This document shows, piece by piece, positions 35,771-43,985 of a stretch of 64,000 nucleotides of DNA. The notes under the pieces are model-generated. The model worked only from the letters and a program-made list of their open reading frames with translations. It was not told the origin of the DNA and searched no databases. The first letter of the stretch is position 1. Every line of letters begins with the position of its first letter. This DNA is from Albimonas marina (GTDB lineage: Bacteria > Pseudomonadota > Alphaproteobacteria > Rhodobacterales > Rhodobacteraceae). The position numbers and the translations under genes are program-made. Where the stretch lies: the NCBI RefSeq assembly GCF_029223255.1, contig NZ_JARHUC010000003.1:372001-436000 (forward strand), written 5' to 3'.

Positions 35771-35938
35771 GCGCGGCGTTTCCTTCTGCTGCGCGGTAGA
35801 CTGGGTCGGTCGGATCGCTCCGTTGCCGTTTGTTCCGATAACTGAGGATGCGGGATATGCGGTCGAAATCGACCTGACTAAATGCGCATAATGATGTATT
35901 TTGCCGACGATCCGCCATTTTGAACGGCAGTATGTCAG
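35771..35938. promoter_or_regulatory. Shared control region of the decarboxylase and Lrp-type regulator
   Basis: A 168-bp divergent region with markedly lower GC than its surroundings. It contains AAAT-N14-ATTT at 35880-35901, an imperfect inverted repeat of the type Lrp/AsnC proteins bind, and a further AT-rich segment at 35910-35920. Autoregulation and control of the decarboxylase gene are inferred from position. Confidence 0.55.
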
Positions 35939-36379
35939 ATGACCGAGTCGATCGACGACACCGACCGCGCCCTGCTGGGTCTGCTGGCCCGCAACGCCCG
36001 CTCCCCCGCGACGGAGCTGGCGCGCAAGCTCAACCTCGCCCGGACCACCGTCCAGGCGCGCATCGAGAAGCTGGAGCGCGCGGGCGTGATCCGCGGCTAC
36101 ACCGTGCGCACCGAGACCGCCCCCGGCGCGATGATCCGCGCCTACGTCCTAGTGCAGGTGGAGCCGCGATACGCGGGGCCTGTGGCCGCCACGATCAGCC
36201 GGATGAAGGAAGTGGAGAGCCTGCACACCACCTCCGGCCGCTTCGACCTCGCCGCCCAGGTGGGCGCGCCGGACACGGCGCAGCTCGACGCCGCGCTGGA
36301 CCGGATCGCGATGATCGAGGGGGTGCGCGGGATCGAGACCCTGGTGCAGCTGACCACCAAGGTCGACCGGCGCTGGTGA
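35939..36379 (+). CDS. Lrp/AsnC family transcriptional regulator
   Basis: A 146-residue DNA-binding regulator. The N-terminal winged helix-turn-helix starts IDDTDRALLGLLARNARSPA with recognition helix LARTTVQARIEKLERAGVI (about residues 32-52). The C-terminal RAM effector domain has MIRAYVLVQVEPRYAG and ends near LVQLTTKVDRRW. Such proteins sense amino acids, so ornithine or lysine is a good candidate given the divergent decarboxylase gene. The ATG at 35939 is favoured because the helix-turn-helix starts right away. It is transcribed alone. Confidence 0.93.
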   Translation: MTESIDDTDRALLGLLARNARSPATELARKLNLARTTVQARIEKLERAGVIRGYTVRTETAPGAMIRAYVLVQVEPRYAGPVAATISRMKEVESLHTTSGRFDLAAQVGAPDTAQLDAALDRIAMIEGVRGIETLVQLTTKVDRRW

Positions 36380-36499
36380 GGCCGGTGCCGGGACAGGAAC
36401 GCGCCGGCGCAAGGCGCGCGCCTGCGCGTCGTCGGGGCGTCGTCGGGGCGCGGCCCTTCGACGATCCGCAGGGGCGACGGACGCGGCGGAGGGGGCGGG

Positions 36500-36520
36500 G
36501 CCCCGGGTCAGGCCCGGGGC
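36500..36520 (-). terminator. Hairpin downstream of the acyl-CoA dehydrogenase gene
   Basis: GCCCCGGG and its exact reverse complement around a 5-base loop in the gap between convergent genes; no T-run, so the role is tentative. Confidence 0.4.
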
Positions 36521-36568
36521 GCCCTTGGGGCGGACGCGGCGACCGGGCTGCGGCCGGGGCCGCGGGCC

Positions 36569-37702
36569 TCAGGCGGCGAGGCCGCGGGCGATCAGCATCC
36601 GCTGGATGTCCGAAGCGCCCTCGTAGATCTGGCACACGCGCACGTCGCGATAGATCCGCTCGACCGGGAAGTCGCGGGTGTAGCCGTAGCCGCCCAGCGT
36701 CTGGATGGCGACGGAGCAGACCCGCTCGGCCATCTCGGAGGCGAAGAGCTTGGCCATGGACGCCGCCTGCAGGGCCGGAAGGCCTGCGTCCTTCACCGAG
36801 GCGGCGTGCAGGACCATCTGCCGCCCCGCCTCGACCTGGGTCGCCATGTCGGCGAGGCGGAAGCCCACGGCCTGGTGCTCGATGATCGGCTTGCCCATCG
36901 AGACGCGCTCCCTCGCGTAGCCGACCGCGTAGTCGAGCGCGGCCTGGGCCATGCCGACCGACTGCGCGGCGATGCCGATGCGCCCGCCCTCGAGGTTGGA
37001 GAGCGCGATGCGGTAGCCCTCGCCTTCCTCGCCCAGCAGGTTCTCGGCCGGGATCTCGAGGTCCTCGAGTGCGATCTGGGCGGTGTCGGAGAGGGTCTGG
37101 CCGAGCTTCTTCTCGAGCGATGCCACGCGCCAGCCCGGCGAGTCCGTGGGGACGATGAAGGCGGAGATGCCCTTCTTGCCGGCCTCGGGGTCGGTGACGG
37201 CGAAGACGATGGCGACGTCGGCGTTCTTGCCCGAGGTGATGAACTGCTTCACGCCGTTCAGCACGTATCCGGCGTTGGTGCGCACGGCGCGGGTCTTCAG
37301 GGCGGAGGCGTCGGAGCCCGCATGCGGCTCGGTCAGGGCGAAGGCGCCCAGCTTCTCGCCGCGGGCCATGGGGCGCAGCCACCGCTCCTTCTGCGCGTCG
37401 GTGCCGTAGCGCAGGATCGGGACGCAGCCCACCGAGTTGTGGACCGACATGATCGTCGAGATCGCGCCGTCGCCGCCCGCGATCGCCTCGAGCGCCATCG
37501 CGTAGGCCACGTTGTCGGTGAAGGCGCCGTCGTGGTCCTCGGGGACCAGCATGCCCATCAGGCCGAGGCCGCCCATCTCGGCGATCACCTCTTTGGGGAA
37601 CTCGCCGGTCTCGTCCCAGCGGGCGGCGTTGGGGGCCAGCTTCTCGGCCGCGAAGCGGCGCGCCATGTCGCGAACCATCGCCTGGTCTTCGGTGGGCAGC
37701 AT
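36569..37702 (-). CDS. Acyl-CoA dehydrogenase
   Basis: FAD enzyme that introduces the alpha-beta double bond into acyl-CoA and passes electrons to ETF. The 377-residue protein has the FAD/substrate motifs [20 protein letters not shown] and [18 protein letters not shown]. The catalytic glutamate sits in [20 protein letters not shown] at the C-terminus, the position used by short- and branched-chain dehydrogenases. The ATG at 37702 is preceded by GAGGAGAGG. The gene upstream encodes an SDR-type 3-hydroxyacyl-CoA dehydrogenase, so the pair likely works in branched-chain or short-chain fatty acid degradation. Chain specificity is inferred. Confidence 0.94.
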   Translation of the reverse strand: MLPTEDQAMVRDMARRFAAEKLAPNAARWDETGEFPKEVIAEMGGLGLMGMLVPEDHDGAFTDNVAYAMALEAIAGGDGAISTIMSVHNSVGCVPILRYGTDAQKERWLRPMARGEKLGAFALTEPHAGSDASALKTRAVRTNAGYVLNGVKQFITSGKNADVAIVFAVTDPEAGKKGISAFIVPTDSPGWRVASLEKKLGQTLSDTAQIALEDLEIPAENLLGEEGEGYRIALSNLEGGRIGIAAQSVGMAQAALDYAVGYARERVSMGKPIIEHQAVGFRLADMATQVEAGRQMVLHAASVKDAGLPALQAASMAKLFASEMAERVCSVAIQTLGGYGYTRDFPVERIYRDVRVCQIYEGASDIQRMLIARGLAA

Positions 37703-37797
37703 CGCGCCTCTCCTCCCTCTGGGTGTCGTGCGGCCGCCTCCCCGGCGCTGCGGGGAGGCGACGGTCGTGCGCGCCTCCGGCCGGAGGCGGGAGGGCC

Positions 37798-38559
37798 TTA
37801 CTTCGGCGCCATGCGGATCGCACCGTCGAGGCGGATCGTCTCGCCGTTCAGCATCGGGTTGTCGATGATCGAGAAGGCCATCTTGGCGTACTCGGACGGG
37901 TCGCCCAGGCGGGACGGGAACGGCACCTGCGCGCCCAGCGAGCGCTGCGCCTCCTCGGGCAGGGACGCGAGCAGCGGGGTCAGGAACAGGCCCGGCGCGA
38001 TGGTGCACACCCGGATGCCCGAGCGGGCGAATTCGCGCGCGATCGGGATGGTCATGCCCACGATCCCGCCCTTGGAGGCGGCGTAGGCGGCCTGGCCGAT
38101 CTGGCCCTCGTAGGCGGCGACCGAGGCGGTGTTGATGATCACGCCCCGCTCCTCGCCCACCGGATCCTCGGCCTGGATGCGGGCGGCGAACTTGGAGAGC
38201 ACGTTGAACGTGCCGATCAGGTTCACGTTGATGATCGAGGCGAACTTCGCCAGCGGCAGCGGGTTGCCCTCGCGGTCGATGACCTTGGCGGGCGGGCCGA
38301 TGCCGGCGCAGTTGACCAGGATCCGGGCCTTGCCGTGCAGGCCCTCGGCCTCGGCGATGGCCTTCGAGACCTCGTCCTCGTCGACCACGTTCACCTTGTG
38401 GAAGCTGCCGCCGATGGCCTCGGCCTTCTTCGTCCCCAGCTCCTCGTTGAGGTCGAAGATGGCGACCTTGGCGCCCTTGGCGGCCAGCATCTCGGCCGTC
38501 GCCCCGCCCAGGCCCGAAGCCCCGCCGGTGACGATGGCGGCCAGTCCGTCGATCTGCAT
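37798..38559 (-). CDS. SDR-family 3-hydroxyacyl-CoA dehydrogenase (HSD10-like)
   Basis: NAD-dependent short-chain dehydrogenase of 253 residues. The coenzyme site is [20 protein letters not shown], with acidic [10 protein letters not shown] favouring NAD, then NCAGI. The catalytic Ser and Tyr-Lys lie in [20 protein letters not shown] and AASKGG. The [20 protein letters not shown] segment is characteristic of type II 3-hydroxyacyl-CoA dehydrogenases related to HSD17B10, which act on 2-methyl-3-hydroxybutyryl-CoA among others. The start at 38559 is the family start ([13 protein letters not shown]), with AGGAGAG upstream. It is transcribed ahead of the acyl-CoA dehydrogenase gene. Confidence 0.93.
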   Translation of the reverse strand: MQIDGLAAIVTGGASGLGGATAEMLAAKGAKVAIFDLNEELGTKKAEAIGGSFHKVNVVDEDEVSKAIAEAEGLHGKARILVNCAGIGPPAKVIDREGNPLPLAKFASIINVNLIGTFNVLSKFAARIQAEDPVGEERGVIINTASVAAYEGQIGQAAYAASKGGIVGMTIPIAREFARSGIRVCTIAPGLFLTPLLASLPEEAQRSLGAQVPFPSRLGDPSEYAKMAFSIIDNPMLNGETIRLDGAIRMAPK

Positions 38560-38740
38560 TAGCTGCGTCTCCTCTCCTTGCCGCGGGCGGACGGGGGCTG
38601 GCCGAAAGCCAGGCCGCGCACGCTCCGCCGGGTCGGGGACGATCGGTAATGGGCGGCGCAGGCGGGCGCAAGCAGTGTCGGACACTACGCGCGGGCGGTT
38701 GCGTCGGGAAACCGAAGCGGGGGCGGGGAGGGAGGGACGG

Positions 38741-39012
38741 AGGCGCCCTGCGGGCGGGCTTGGGCCTGCGGCTGGGGGCGCGCCGGGATCGCGGAGGGCG
38801 GGAGCCTCCGGCGGGCTCCTGACTCACCAAAGAACAAAGCGCCCCGCGCCTGTTCTCCGGAGCCGCCTCTCGCTGATGGATGCCTGAGCGACTCGCCCCC
38901 GCCGGTCAAGGACAAGCCCCGCGCAAGCGCGGGGTCGCTTCGCGATCCCTGACCGGCGGGGACGAGTCGCTCTTTCCGGCATCCGCGAGAGACGGCTCCG
39001 AAGAACAGGCGC
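38741..39012 (-). repeat. Composite palindromic repeat element, copy A
   Basis: It has two parts. Bases 38846-39012 are a long imperfect palindrome: the outer arms GCGCCTGTTCT...AGAACAGGCGC close on an apex hairpin CCCCGCGC-AA-GCGCGGGG. Bases 38741-38845 are a non-palindromic tail with its own small hairpin GGAGCC-N7-GGCTCC and the block GACTCACCAAAGAACA. An inverted, roughly 90% identical copy of the core lies at 42267-42430 with the matching tail at 42431-42532. It is in the 566-bp gap between the SDR and acyl-CoA synthetase genes. No transposase is nearby. Frames across it are low complexity and I do not call them genes. Confidence 0.85.
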
Positions 39013-39125
39013 TCCCCGGGGAGCCCGGGGCCGGCGGGCGGCGGGCGGGGCGCCCGGGAAGCGAAGAGGGAGGAGGGGGAGAGGGGGGCGGCCCGGCGCG
39101 GGGGGGCGGGGCCGCCCGGCGGGGG

Positions 39126-40733
39126 TCAGCCGACCTTGCGCTCGCGGCCCTCCCAGTGGGGGGCGCGCAGGGCGACCTTGTCGATCTTGCCCAGCGCGGT
39201 CTGGGGCAGGGCGTCGACCACGTGGAAGGACTTGGGCGTGTGCACGCCGCCCTTCCTCGCCTTCACCATCTCGGCCAGCGCCTGCGTGTCGAGCGTCGCG
39301 CCGCCGCGCGCCACCACGTAGGCGCAGACCGCCTCGCCCCACTTCTCGTGCGGCACGCCGATCACCGCGGCCATGGCGACGTCAGGATGCTCGGCCAGCA
39401 CGTCCTCGACCTCGCGCGGATAGACGTTGAAGCCGCCCGAGACGATCATGTCCTTGCGCCGGTCGACGATGTAGAGCCGCCCCTCGTCGTCGCGCACCGC
39501 CACGTCGCCGGTGCGCAGCCAGCCGTCGCCCAGCGTCTCCTCGGTCAACTCGGGGCGCTGGTAGTAGCCCTCCATCACCTGCGGCGCCTGGACCGAGATC
39601 TCGCCGGGCATGCCCTCGGGCACGTCGTTCCCCTCGGCGTCCAGCAGGCGCACCGTGGCCGAGGAGACCGCGAAGCCGCAGGCCGAGAGCAGCTCGGGCC
39701 GGCTCACGTCATGGTCGGCCACGGGCAGCACGGCGATCGGGTAGCACTCGGTCTGGCCGTAGAGCTGGGCGAAGACCGGGCCGAACTTGGCGATCGCCTC
39801 GCCGAGGCGGGTGGGCGACATCGGGGCCGCGCCGTAGAGCACCATCTCGAGGCTGGAGACGTCCCGCGTGGCCATGTCGGGATGGTCGAGCAGCGCGTAG
39901 ATCATCGTCGGCACCAGCAGCGTCATCGAGATCTTCTCGGCCTCGATCGTCGCCAGCACCTTCGCGGGGTCGAACCCGTTCATCAGGTGGATCGTGCCGC
40001 CCTTGAGCAGGGTGGGCGTGATCTTGGTCCCCGCCACGTGGGAGATCGGGGCCACCGCCAGGTAGCGCGGCGCCTTGGGCAGGTCGAAATCCGCCATCAC
40101 CGCGAGCGTGATCCGCCCCGCCCCGCCGGCGGTGCGCATCACCCCCTTGGGCCGGCCGGTGGTGCCGCCGGTGAAGTTGTAATGCGCCGGCTGCCGGGGG
40201 TGGGAGCGGTTGAGCGGTTCGCAGGCGGGCTCGGCCGCGGCGGCCGCCAGCAGGTCGGTCCCGTAGTCGGCGGGGCCCAGGGTGAGGAAGGTCGCGCCGG
40301 GGTGGTCGGACTGCAGCTCCGCCCCGCGCGGGGCGTGGTTGGCGGCGTCGACGATCACCACCTGGGCCGAGAGCTCCTCGATCTGGGCGGTCTGGCCCTC
40401 GCGCGCGCCCAGCGGGTGCAGCATGGTCACCGCGCCGCCCAGCGCGATGGTCGCGACGCTGGAGCACCAGGACTCGGGCCGGTTCGCCGACAGGATCGCC
40501 ACCCGCGCGCCGGGGCCCACGCCGTGCCGCTCCAGCACCCGCTGCAGGCGCGCGATCAGGCCCGCGGTCTCCGCGTAGGTCAGGTCGAGATGGTCCGAGC
40601 GGAAGGCCGTGCGCGAGGGGTGGCGGGCCAGCGCGCGCAGCACCAGCGTCGAGTCGGTGGGCGTGTCGTGAACGGTCGCCGTCGAGGCCGCCGGCGCCGG
40701 GGACGAGGCCGGCGAAAGCTCGGGCTGCGTCAT
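39126..40733 (-). CDS. AMP-forming acyl-CoA synthetase (fatty-acid/aromatic acid type)
   Basis: A second acid-CoA ligase, 535 residues, distinct from the one at 26.8 kb. Motifs run in order: NFTGGTTGRPKGVMRTAGGA (A3, about residue 190), QLYGQTECYPIAVLP (A5), GWLRTGDVAVRDDEGRLYIV (A7), DRRKDMIVSGGFNVYPREVE (A8) and TALGKIDKVALRAPHW with the catalytic lysine. The N-terminal 25 residues are Ala/Pro/Ser-rich. The ATG at 40733 has GGAGGAGA upstream. Together with peptidase T it is enclosed by the two inverted repeat copies. The substrate is unknown. Confidence 0.92.
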   Translation of the reverse strand: MTQPELSPASSPAPAASTATVHDTPTDSTLVLRALARHPSRTAFRSDHLDLTYAETAGLIARLQRVLERHGVGPGARVAILSANRPESWCSSVATIALGGAVTMLHPLGAREGQTAQIEELSAQVVIVDAANHAPRGAELQSDHPGATFLTLGPADYGTDLLAAAAAEPACEPLNRSHPRQPAHYNFTGGTTGRPKGVMRTAGGAGRITLAVMADFDLPKAPRYLAVAPISHVAGTKITPTLLKGGTIHLMNGFDPAKVLATIEAEKISMTLLVPTMIYALLDHPDMATRDVSSLEMVLYGAAPMSPTRLGEAIAKFGPVFAQLYGQTECYPIAVLPVADHDVSRPELLSACGFAVSSATVRLLDAEGNDVPEGMPGEISVQAPQVMEGYYQRPELTEETLGDGWLRTGDVAVRDDEGRLYIVDRRKDMIVSGGFNVYPREVEDVLAEHPDVAMAAVIGVPHEKWGEAVCAYVVARGGATLDTQALAEMVKARKGGVHTPKSFHVVDALPQTALGKIDKVALRAPHWEGRERKVG

Positions 40734-40958
40734 GGGTCTCCTCCGGGCGCGTCGTGTTCTTGAAGGCCGCGGGACGGCCCTGGGGGACGCGCCGCGCCGA
40801 TGCGTCGTCCGCTCCATACGTCTCCCTTATGGCGCCTCGCGCGGGCGAGCGCGACGTCCGTTGCGACGAGCGGGCCGGCCGCCCGCGCTGGACGCCCGCG
40901 CGCCGCTCTGCGATCACGGGGGCGCGCCGTTTCCCTCCCCCCGATCCCGGAGCCTCCG

Positions 40959-42215
40959 ATGACCGCCGACACCGCCGCCTTCGACCGCGAGCTGGAAGCG
41001 CGCCTGGTCCGCTACGCCGCCATCGACAGCCAGAGCGACGAGACCTCGGCGACCTCGCCCTCCTCGGAGATCCAGCTCGACATGCAGCGGCTGCTCGTGA
41101 CGGAGCTGGAGGAGATCGGCGCGCAGGAGGTGACGCTGACCCCCTACGGCGCGGTGCTGGCGACGATCCCCGCGAGCGAGGGGGCGCAGGGGCCGACGGT
41201 GGGGCTGCTCGCCCATGTCGACACCGCCCCCGCCTTCCGCGCCTCGGGCGTGAAGCCGCGGGTGATCCGCAACTGGAACGGCGGGCCGATCACCTACCCC
41301 GACGCGCCCGACCTGGTGCTGAGCCCCGAGGTCTCGCCCTACCTCGCCGGCAAGGAGGGGGAGGACATCGTCGTCGCCTCGGGGACCACGCTGCTGGGGG
41401 CGGACGACAAGGCGGGTGTGGCGATCATCATGACCGCGGCCCGCGCGCTGCTGGCCGACCCCTCGCGGCCGCGCCCCCGCATCCGCATCGCCTTCACCCC
41501 GGACGAGGAGATCGGGCGCGGCGTCGACGCGCGCCTGCCCAAGGACCTGGGGGCGGATTTCGCCTACACGTTCGACGGCGCCCGCAAGGGGGAGATCGAG
41601 TACGAGAGCTTCTCGGCCGACGCGGGCCTGGTGCGGATCGAGGGCGTCTCGGTCCATCCCGGCTGGGCGAAGGAGAAGCTGGTCAACGCGCTGCATCTCG
41701 CCGCCAAGATCGTGCAGACCCTGCCGCAGGCGACCCTGACCCCCGAGACGACCGAGGGGCGGGAGGGCTTCCTGCACGTCTACAAGCTGGAGGGGACGGC
41801 GGCCGAGGCCGAGATCGGCGTCATCCTGCGCGATTTCGAGCTGGACGGGCTGGCGGCGAAGGGCGAGCTGCTGCGCGCGGTCTGCGCCGCGGTGCAGGCG
41901 GGCGAGCCGCGGGCGAAGATCACCTGCGAGATCCGCCCCCAGTACCGCAACATGCGCTACTGGCTGGAGACGGACATGACCCCGGTCGAGCTCGCCCGGC
42001 GCGCCTGCGCCGCGGAGGGGATCGAGCCGGTCTCGGCCCCGATCCGCGGCGGCACCGACGGCTCGCGCCTGACCGAGATGGGGGTGCCGACGCCCAACCT
42101 CTTCACCGGCATGACCGAGATCCACGGCCCGCTGGAGTGGATCAGCGTCCAGGACATGGCCGCCGCCACCGGCGTCTGCCTGCGCCTGGCCGCGCTCGCC
42201 GCCGGCGAGGACTGA
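40959..42215 (+). CDS. pepT: Peptidase T (tripeptide aminopeptidase)
   Basis: Zinc aminopeptidase releasing the N-terminal residue of tripeptides in the cytoplasm. The 418-residue length matches the M20B family. Metal ligands are visible in GLLAHVDTAPAF (His), TTLLGADDKAGVAI (bridging Asp), AFTPDEEIGRGVD (catalytic and ligand Glu pair) and GMTEIHGPLEWIS (His near the C-terminus). The dimerisation domain is between about residues 205 and 320. The ATG at 40959 is used since MTADTAAFDRELEARLVRYA is the family start; a longer upstream frame overlaps the control region of the divergent acyl-CoA synthetase. Confidence 0.95.
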   Translation: MTADTAAFDRELEARLVRYAAIDSQSDETSATSPSSEIQLDMQRLLVTELEEIGAQEVTLTPYGAVLATIPASEGAQGPTVGLLAHVDTAPAFRASGVKPRVIRNWNGGPITYPDAPDLVLSPEVSPYLAGKEGEDIVVASGTTLLGADDKAGVAIIMTAARALLADPSRPRPRIRIAFTPDEEIGRGVDARLPKDLGADFAYTFDGARKGEIEYESFSADAGLVRIEGVSVHPGWAKEKLVNALHLAAKIVQTLPQATLTPETTEGREGFLHVYKLEGTAAEAEIGVILRDFELDGLAAKGELLRAVCAAVQAGEPRAKITCEIRPQYRNMRYWLETDMTPVELARRACAAEGIEPVSAPIRGGTDGSRLTEMGVPTPNLFTGMTEIHGPLEWISVQDMAAATGVCLRLAALAAGED

Positions 42216-42266
42216 CGCGCGCGCCCGCCCCACGCGCCCGGGCGCGACGCCTACGGCCCTCGCAAA

Positions 42267-42532
42267 GCGCCTGTTCTCCGGAGCCGTCTCTCGCGGATGC
42301 CGGAAAGAGCGACTCGGCCGCCCCGGTCAAGGATCGCGGAGCGACCCCGCGAAGCGGGGCTTGTCCTTGACCGGGGCGGGCGAGTCGCTCAGGCATCCAT
42401 CAGCGAGAGACGGATCCGGAGAGCAGGCGCGGGCCCTGTTCTTTGGTGAGTCGGGAGCCCGCCGGAGGCTCCTGCCCTCCGAAATCCAGGCGCGCCGGCC
42501 GCAGGAGGTCCAAGCCCGCCCGCAGGGCGCCT
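42267..42532 (+). repeat. Composite palindromic repeat element, copy B (inverted relative to copy A)
   Basis: The core palindrome is 42267-42430 (apex CCCCGC-GAA-GCGGGG) and the outward tail is 42431-42532. The reverse complement aligns with copy A over its full length. Differences in the stem are paired: where copy A reads CCCCCGCCGG in one arm and CCGGCGGGGA in the other, copy B reads CCCGCCCCGG and CCGGGGCGGC. An asymmetric internal segment (arms CTGATGGATGCCTGA and CGGATGCCGGAAAG) is kept in both copies. It lies 51 bases past the pepT stop. Confidence 0.85.
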
Positions 42533-42599
42533 GCAGACCGCTCGCCTCCAGACCCTGTTTCGGTCGGCCTTCCGCCATCCGCCCCCGCCCCGAATGCTG

Positions 42600-42631
42600 C
42601 CATGCAGCAGATGCAGATCGGCTCTGCATGG
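42600..42631 (+). promoter_or_regulatory. Inverted repeat upstream of the MFS transporter gene
   Basis: CCATGCAG-N16-CTGCATGG (42600-42607 and 42624-42631) in a lower-GC stretch about 190 bases before the MFS gene. It has the form of a repressor site; the protein is unknown. Confidence 0.4.
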
Positions 42632-42817
42632 CGTCGCGAAATCATCACGTGCAGCAACGGTTTGGCTGGGTAGACTGATCGAAACGGCGGGGTCGGGCGA
42701 TGCGAGTCGCCTCGGCGCCGCCGCATCCGTTTCCGCGGCGCCTCGCCCGAGCCTGGGCGCCGCCCGACGAAAGGTCCGATCCTGTCTTCCCAGCAGAGCG
42801 CCGCGCAGGGCGCGCTC

Positions 42818-43975
42818 GTGATGCTCGCGCTCGCCCTCGGCGGTTTCGCCATCGGGGTCGCGGAGTTCGCGTCCATGAGCCTCGTGCCCTTCTTCTCCGC
42901 CGACTTCGGCATCCGCGAGACCCAGGCCGGCCACGCGATCAGCGCCTATGCGCTGGGCGTGTGCGTGGGCGCGCCGGTGATCACGGTGCTGGCCGCGCGC
43001 ATCGCGCGGCGGCGGATCCTGGTGGGGCTGATGGCGGTCTTCGCGCTGGCGAACGGCCTGTCGGGGCTGGTCGAGGGCTACGGGGCCTTCGTCGCCTCGC
43101 GCTTCGCCGCCGGTCTGCCGCATGGCGCCTACCTGGGCGCCGCGGCGCTGATGGCGGCCTCGCTGGTCCCGCCCGGCCGTCGCGGGACGGCGGTGGCGCG
43201 GGTGCTGCTGGGGCTGACGGTGGCGACCATCGTGGGGGTGCCGCTGGCCAACGCCCTGGGGCAGGGGTTCGGCTGGCGCTGGGCCTACGGGATGGTGGCC
43301 GCGATCGCGGCGGCCTCGGCCGCGATGATCGCGCTCTTCGCGCCCCTGCAGGCGCCTGACGCGCTGGCGAGCCCGCTGCGCGAGCTCGGCGCCCTGCGCC
43401 GGCGGCAGGTGTGGTGGACGCTGGGCATGGGCGCGATCGGCTTCGCGGGGATGTTCTGCGTCTACACCTACCTCGGCTCGATCCTGATCGAGCATGCGGG
43501 GGCCCCGGCCTCGCGCCTGCCGGCGATGCTGGCGGTGTTCGGTCTGGGGATGACGCTGGGCTCGATGGCGGGGGGCTGGGCGGCGGACCGGGCGATGACG
43601 CCGGCGATCCTGGCGAGCCTGGGGCTGAGCGTCGTCTCGATGCTGTTCTTCTCGACGGTCGCCGACGACGCGGCCTGGATGGTCCCGGCGGTGTTCCTGG
43701 TGGGCTGGGGCTGCGCGCTGTCGCCGATCCTGCAGACGCGGCTGATGAACGTGGCGGGCGACGCGCAGATGCTGGCGGCCGCGCTGAACCACAGCGCCTT
43801 CAACGCGGCCAACGCGCTGGGCCCGTGGCTGGGCGGGCTGGCGCTGGCGGCCGGCTGGGGCTGGGCCTCGGTCGGGGTGGTGGGCGCGGGGCTCGCGGCC
43901 GGGGGCATGGTCTTCGTGGCGCTGGCCGCGCTCGACGACGCCTCGCGCCGGCGCTGGCAGGGCCGCGTGGTCTGA
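42818..43975 (+). CDS. MFS transporter, DHA1 (drug/sugar efflux) type
   Basis: A 385-residue inner-membrane protein with about twelve hydrophobic helices, related to AraJ/YdhP/PbuE-like exporters. The first helix region is LALGGFAIGVAEFASMSLVP; between helices 2 and 3 is RIARRRILVGLM, the MFS loop. The annotated start is GTG at 42818 (ATG at 42821), but neither has a Shine-Dalgarno sequence. The frame stays open upstream to a CTG at 42782 that sits after AAAGG and would give the polar N-terminus typical of the family (SSQQSAAQGALV). The true start may therefore be non-AUG. The substrate is unknown. Confidence 0.85.
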   Translation: MMLALALGGFAIGVAEFASMSLVPFFSADFGIRETQAGHAISAYALGVCVGAPVITVLAARIARRRILVGLMAVFALANGLSGLVEGYGAFVASRFAAGLPHGAYLGAAALMAASLVPPGRRGTAVARVLLGLTVATIVGVPLANALGQGFGWRWAYGMVAAIAAASAAMIALFAPLQAPDALASPLRELGALRRRQVWWTLGMGAIGFAGMFCVYTYLGSILIEHAGAPASRLPAMLAVFGLGMTLGSMAGGWAADRAMTPAILASLGLSVVSMLFFSTVADDAAWMVPAVFLVGWGCALSPILQTRLMNVAGDAQMLAAALNHSAFNAANALGPWLGGLALAAGWGWASVGVVGAGLAAGGMVFVALAALDDASRRRWQGRVV

Positions 43976-43985
43976 GGCCTGCGCC

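Noticed and set aside
40754-42370. Long plus-strand frame over pepT
   Set aside because: Arg/Gly-rich shadow in another frame; the pepT frame has all metal ligands.
38741-42532. Composite transposon (inverted repeats flanking cargo genes)
   Set aside because: No transposase in or near the repeats, no visible target-site duplication, and each repeat is itself a palindrome, unlike insertion-sequence ends.
42361-42678. Similar small open frames in both palindromic elements (38685-38915 minus and 42361-42678 plus)
   Set aside because: Their similarity follows from the repeat itself. They lack clear ribosome-binding sites, start at weak codons and run through stems. I treat them as non-coding.
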